Origin: Harryflintia acetispora
GTDB lineage: Bacteria > Bacillota > Clostridia > Oscillospirales > Ruminococcaceae
Direction of reading: 5' to 3'
Assembly: GCA_004340125.1 (NCBI GenBank)
Contig: SLUK01000017.1
Coordinates: 1-24,094, forward strand
Length of the DNA: 24,094 nt
A program made the translations under genes and the position numbers. The notes beneath the pieces are model-generated. The model was given only the letters and a program-made list of their open reading frames with translations, did not search any database and had not been told where the DNA came from. Below are positions 21,949-24,094 of the stretch, piece by piece (the first letter of the stretch is position 1; each line of letters begins with the position of its first letter).

Positions 21949-22737
21949 ATGTCTAGTACAAACAAAACATCTCTTGGATTCAATCAGTGGATTCTGGAAG
22001 ACAAACCGCGAATGGAAGACTTCAATTCCGACAATGCGCTGATGGATGAAAAACTGGTCTCTGCCAATCAAAGAATTGAGGCAGTCGAAACGTCTTTGGG
22101 GAATAAGGTGAACGGACGGTGGACATTCTACTCATCTTTGAGTGACCTTGAAATAACCATCGGAGAAGAAACTATTGAAAAAATTGTAAATGCAATGGTT
22201 ACTCATTCGACGCTATATTGTGTTGTTAATTCAGCAACATCAGGTAACGCAGATATCTATCCTGCTGCATATGGAACACTGAGCATTGTGAAAGAAGAGC
22301 ACTATAGAGTAGTTGTAAAGTATTATGCATATCTGGGAGATGTGATTTGGGTTGGTCAATATTATGACACGTTATGGAAAGGCTGGAAGCAGTTAGCTAC
22401 TACCGAGACGCCGCAAGAGTATGACTTGCCTTTAGGGCCAAATGTATCAGCACAAAGCGTTAAATATTTCAAGGATGGATGCGGAAAAGTTGGAGTGAAT
22501 GGAGTGTTTTCCTTTAATGCTGCTCCTTCTGCTGCTCAGTTAATAGGGACACTGCCGATGGGATTCAGACCATCGTCTTCAAAAAGCATAATCCTACAGT
22601 CTGATAAAAATGATTCTATGTACGGGTATATACATTCAAATGGACAGATTGTGTTGGCAAACACAACACCTACGCAAGGGTTTACAGTTGGCAGACAAAT
22701 TGCGATTGTATCGCCCTCGTTTACTGCAGCAAAATAA
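21949..22737 (+). CDS. Phage tail-fibre protein, expressed shufflon form (cassette A)
   Basis: 262 residues, with AGGAGG 7 bases before ATG 21949. The constant N-terminus (1-49) carries the phage-fibre attachment pattern LGFNQWILEDKPRMEDFNSDNA and a short helix (LMDEKLVSANQRIEAVET). Site R1 encodes residues 50-55, LGNKVN. All beyond that (56-262) is the exchangeable cassette. It ends in the domain shared by all cassettes: YFKDGCGKVGVNG, IGTLPMGFRP, YIHSNGQIVLAN. Such beta-rich tips bind the host surface, so swapping cassettes should change which cells the phage or tailocin recognises. The cassette stop is 14 bp from the opposing cassette B stop. AT-rich, unlike the host genes. Confidence 0.85.
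   Translation: MSSTNKTSLGFNQWILEDKPRMEDFNSDNALMDEKLVSANQRIEAVETSLGNKVNGRWTFYSSLSDLEITIGEETIEKIVNAMVTHSTLYCVVNSATSGNADIYPAAYGTLSIVKEEHYRVVVKYYAYLGDVIWVGQYYDTLWKGWKQLATTETPQEYDLPLGPNVSAQSVKYFKDGCGKVGVNGVFSFNAAPSAAQLIGTLPMGFRPSSSKSIILQSDKNDSMYGYIHSNGQIVLANTTPTQGFTVGRQIAIVSPSFTAAK
22095..22112 (+). repeat. Shufflon site R1
   Basis: TTTGGGGAATAAGGTGAA, at the junction of the constant and variable parts of the tail fibre. The same 18 bp occurs inverted at R4 (23904-23921). The core GGGGAATAA is shared by all four sites. Confidence 0.85.
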
Positions 22738-22751
22738 CTGTATTTAGTGGC

Positions 22752-23099
22752 TTATTGAGCTGCAACAAAAGATATGCAGATATAGCCTCTGGTCTGTGAT
22801 AAAATTCTACTACCTGTACTTGATCGAAAAACAATGCTTCCATTTGAAAGGCAGATTACAGAGTAACTTGTATATGGGCTTATTGCTACAAGTGGATATT
22901 CTGCTGTTTGACTTATTCTAAACCCCGCAGGTAAGATACCGATAATATCGTCGTGAATCAAGCCTGACGACTTGAGAAAAGAACCGTAAACAGTCACTAC
23001 GCTATCCTCAGTTTTAAAATACTTTACAGGACCACTGAAGTCCGTGCTCATAGCTAAACTATACTCTGTAGGTGATGTTCTGTTCGCTTTATTCCCCTG
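22752..23099 (-). CDS. Silent tail-fibre C-terminal cassette B
   Basis: An open frame from site R2 to the stop at 22752, 116 codons, with an internal ATG at 23051 that is probably not used. It reads QGNKANRTSPTEYSLAMSTD from the site and ends in the shared tip domain (VKYFKTEDSVVTVYGSF, IIGILPAGFRI, ICLSNGSIVFRS). No promoter or ribosome site drives it in place. Inversion between R1 and R2 would fuse it in frame behind residues 1-49 of the fibre and place cassette A in the silent position. Confidence 0.78.
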   Translation of the reverse strand, partial: QGNKANRTSPTEYSLAMSTDFSGPVKYFKTEDSVVTVYGSFLKSSGLIHDDIIGILPAGFRISQTAEYPLVAISPYTSYSVICLSNGSIVFRSSTGSRILSQTRGYICISFVAAQ

Positions 23100-23132
23100 G
23101 GGTGCCGAAGCGTCCCAGGGGAATAAAGCGAA
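23083..23132. repeat. Shufflon sites R2 and R3, head to head
   Basis: R2 (23083-23101, minus) and R3 (23114-23132, plus) are identical 19-bp copies of CCCAGGGGAATAAAGCGAA in opposite directions, 12 bp apart, so the DNA forms a 50-bp near-palindrome. R2 closes the A/B segment and R3 opens the C/D segment. Both encode QGNKAN in the cassette frame. Confidence 0.87.
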
Positions 23133-23496
23133 TAAAATGTTCCCCGAGTTTTACAACATACCTTATGACCCTTACTACCAAAATGCTCCTGGTTATCATT
23201 CATATTATTGTATTACCCAAGAGGGAATCGTCATTGTAAACATGTCAGCTCTAAGGATAACTGGAACAGTTACCAACCAAGAAATGATAGGGAATCTGCC
23301 AGAAGGGTTTCGACCCTCAGGTTACATATTGCAGTATGCAATAGTGGATAGATACGACCCCACTGGCATACGTTCAAACGGTTTAATTAGGGTGGCACCG
23401 AATGGTTCTATACAATTTACAACAAGTTTAACATCTGAAATTCGGACAGAGCACCGGCTAATACAAACTAGTTTTTCTTTTGTTGCCGCGCATTAA
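23116..23496 (+). CDS. Silent tail-fibre C-terminal cassette C
   Basis: 127 codons from site R3 (QGNKANKMFPEFYNIPYDPY...) to the stop at 23496, on the plus strand. The tip domain is recognisable from MIGNLPEGFRPSGYI and NGLIRVAPNGSIQF to a hydrophobic SFSFVAAH end. There is no start signal of its own. In frame with R1, so two-step inversion or inversion via R4 and R3 can place it behind the constant N-terminus. Confidence 0.78.
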   Translation, partial: QGNKANKMFPEFYNIPYDPYYQNAPGYHSYYCITQEGIVIVNMSALRITGTVTNQEMIGNLPEGFRPSGYILQYAIVDRYDPTGIRSNGLIRVAPNGSIQFTTSLTSEIRTEHRLIQTSFSFVAAH

Positions 23497-23500
23497 TGTT

Positions 23501-23920
23501 CTAAGACGCCGGAAAAGATACTTGAAATGCAAAATAGGCTCCTGAATACCAATTGGATGGTGTAGAGCCAGTTTGAAATTTCAATTTCCCATCGGTGCTG
23601 ATATAGGCGTATGTTGCCCAAGGGCCGTCAACGCCAGCGTGGGCAGTAATTATTAACGGTTGCAATAAGGCTGGCCGATAACCTTCCGGCAAAATTAACA
23701 TGACCTCACCGGCTTGCGGAACTGATTCTCGGCGCAACACGCCAATAAGCCAAACAATACCACATCCATCTTTACAATAATATGGTCCATGTGTCGCTAT
23801 AAAACCAGACGACGGGGCTAACTTAAGCCATGTCGGAGCTTTTATTGTGGCAATTTTGGATCCGTTTACCGTAGGATTACCCGTTAAATTCGGACTTTGC
23901 ACATTCACCTTATTCCCCAA
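23501..23920 (-). CDS. Silent tail-fibre C-terminal cassette D
   Basis: 140 codons from site R4 (LGNKVNVQSPNLTGNPTVNG) to the stop at 23501, 4 bp from the cassette C stop. The NLTGNPTVNGSKI stretch is common in tail-fibre shafts, and the tip shows YYCKDGCGIVWLIGV, VMLILPEGYRPAL and YISTDGKLKF. The frame stays open 19 codons beyond R4 (NVKGTETSLGPKWNAA) up to a TAG at about 23978, with no start codon. That outer piece may be the remains of a once separate fibre gene. Inversion between the matching sites R1 and R4 would connect D to the active fibre. Confidence 0.78.
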   Translation of the reverse strand: MGNKVNVQSPNLTGNPTVNGSKIATIKAPTWLKLAPSSGFIATHGPYYCKDGCGIVWLIGVLRRESVPQAGEVMLILPEGYRPALLQPLIITAHAGVDGPWATYAYISTDGKLKFQTGSTPSNWYSGAYFAFQVSFPAS

Positions 23921-23921
23921 A
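23904..23921 (-). repeat. Shufflon site R4
   Basis: Minus-strand TTTGGGGAATAAGGTGAA, an exact inverted copy of R1. It bounds the shufflon on the right. R1 to R4 encloses 1791 bp. Confidence 0.85.
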
Positions 23922-23999
23922 GCCGCATTCCATTTTGGCCCAAGGCTAGTTTCTGTGCCCTTTACATTCTACCACTTTATAGAAATCCCGTCCATCCCG

Positions 24000-24094
24000 T
24001 TACCGCCTCTTGCCCCTCCGGCTGATCGGGCTTTTCGCCAGCTCGGACTTATGCGCGATTCGGACAAGCCACTGTTTTTCTTCCTCCGTCAAGC
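24000..24094 (-). CDS. C-terminal end of a phage-like gene (runs off the right edge)
   Basis: The last 30 codons before TAA at 24000 read as a charged protein end (LTEEEKQWLVRIAHKSELAK, then SPISRRGKRR). The frame looks coding because it is free of stops and rich in Lys/Glu/Arg. It is encoded toward the shufflon. Family not recognised. Confidence 0.4.
   Translation of the reverse strand, partial: LTEEEKQWLVRIAHKSELAKSPISRRGKRR

Overview
The window looks like chromosome from a GC-rich, low-oxygen-type Firmicute of the class Clostridia (Oscillospirales-like). The evidence is a Tyr T-box leader, the order xseA-xseB-ispA-dxs-tlyA-nadK-argR-recN that is common in Clostridia, GGAGG ribosome sites throughout, and a spore-surface-type collagen-like protein. 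The genus is an inference. Positions 1-17450 are GC-rich host DNA. From about 17455 onward the base composition turns abruptly AT-rich and the content becomes mobile (integrative element and prophage-like).

Region by region: (1) 1-422 holds the start of a secreted protein gene and an invertible promoter module. (2) 423-2056 is tyrS with its T-box leader and promoter. (3) 2086-3509 is a secreted GLUG-like/beta-helix-type protein with a second invertible promoter module. (4) 3538-13258 is one long leftward operon: TsaD-like protein, xseA, xseB, ispA, a DUF212 membrane protein, dxs, tlyA, nadK, argR, recN. (5) 13281-14400 has a DUF4830 protein and thioredoxin. (6) 14506-16023 is a third invertible promoter module and a second secreted protein paralogous to the one in (3). 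(7) 16121-17455 is a collagen-like protein whose 5' end abuts the mobile DNA. (8) 17452-20250 carries a large serine recombinase, a small DUF6870-like protein and a non-coding stretch with hairpins that may include a transfer origin. (9) 20358-23921 is a tyrosine recombinase (frameshifted) beside a phage tail-fibre gene and three silent tail-fibre C-termini in alternating orientation. This is a shufflon. A further phage-like reading frame runs off the right edge.

Two DNA-inversion systems stand out. The first is a dispersed family of three promoter invertons. Each has two 27-bp sites made of 10-bp inverted arms (consensus GACCGNTAGN) around a 7-bp spacer. The spacer differs between loci (AACCTAT, TAGCAAT, AAGTATT) but is identical within each pair. 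The inner segments are 132, 132 and 133 bp, and each holds a TTGAAA-17-TATAAT promoter whose -10 box lies exactly 64 bp from the distal site. In all three the promoter points away from the secreted-protein gene, whose start codon is only 20-26 bp beyond the other site. As assembled, all three genes therefore look OFF, and flipping any segment should turn its gene ON. No recombinase in the window is obviously matched to these sites.

The second is the tail-fibre shufflon. Four sites with consensus GGGGAATAARGYGAAY, all in the same codon phase, bracket four alternative C-termini. A 15-bp inverted repeat between the recombinase gene and the fibre gene shares the same GCGAAY arm with another spacer, so the same recombinase may flip a second small segment containing a possible promoter for itself. 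The recombinase reading frame is broken by one base in an A-run, which would freeze the switch unless ribosomes slip there.
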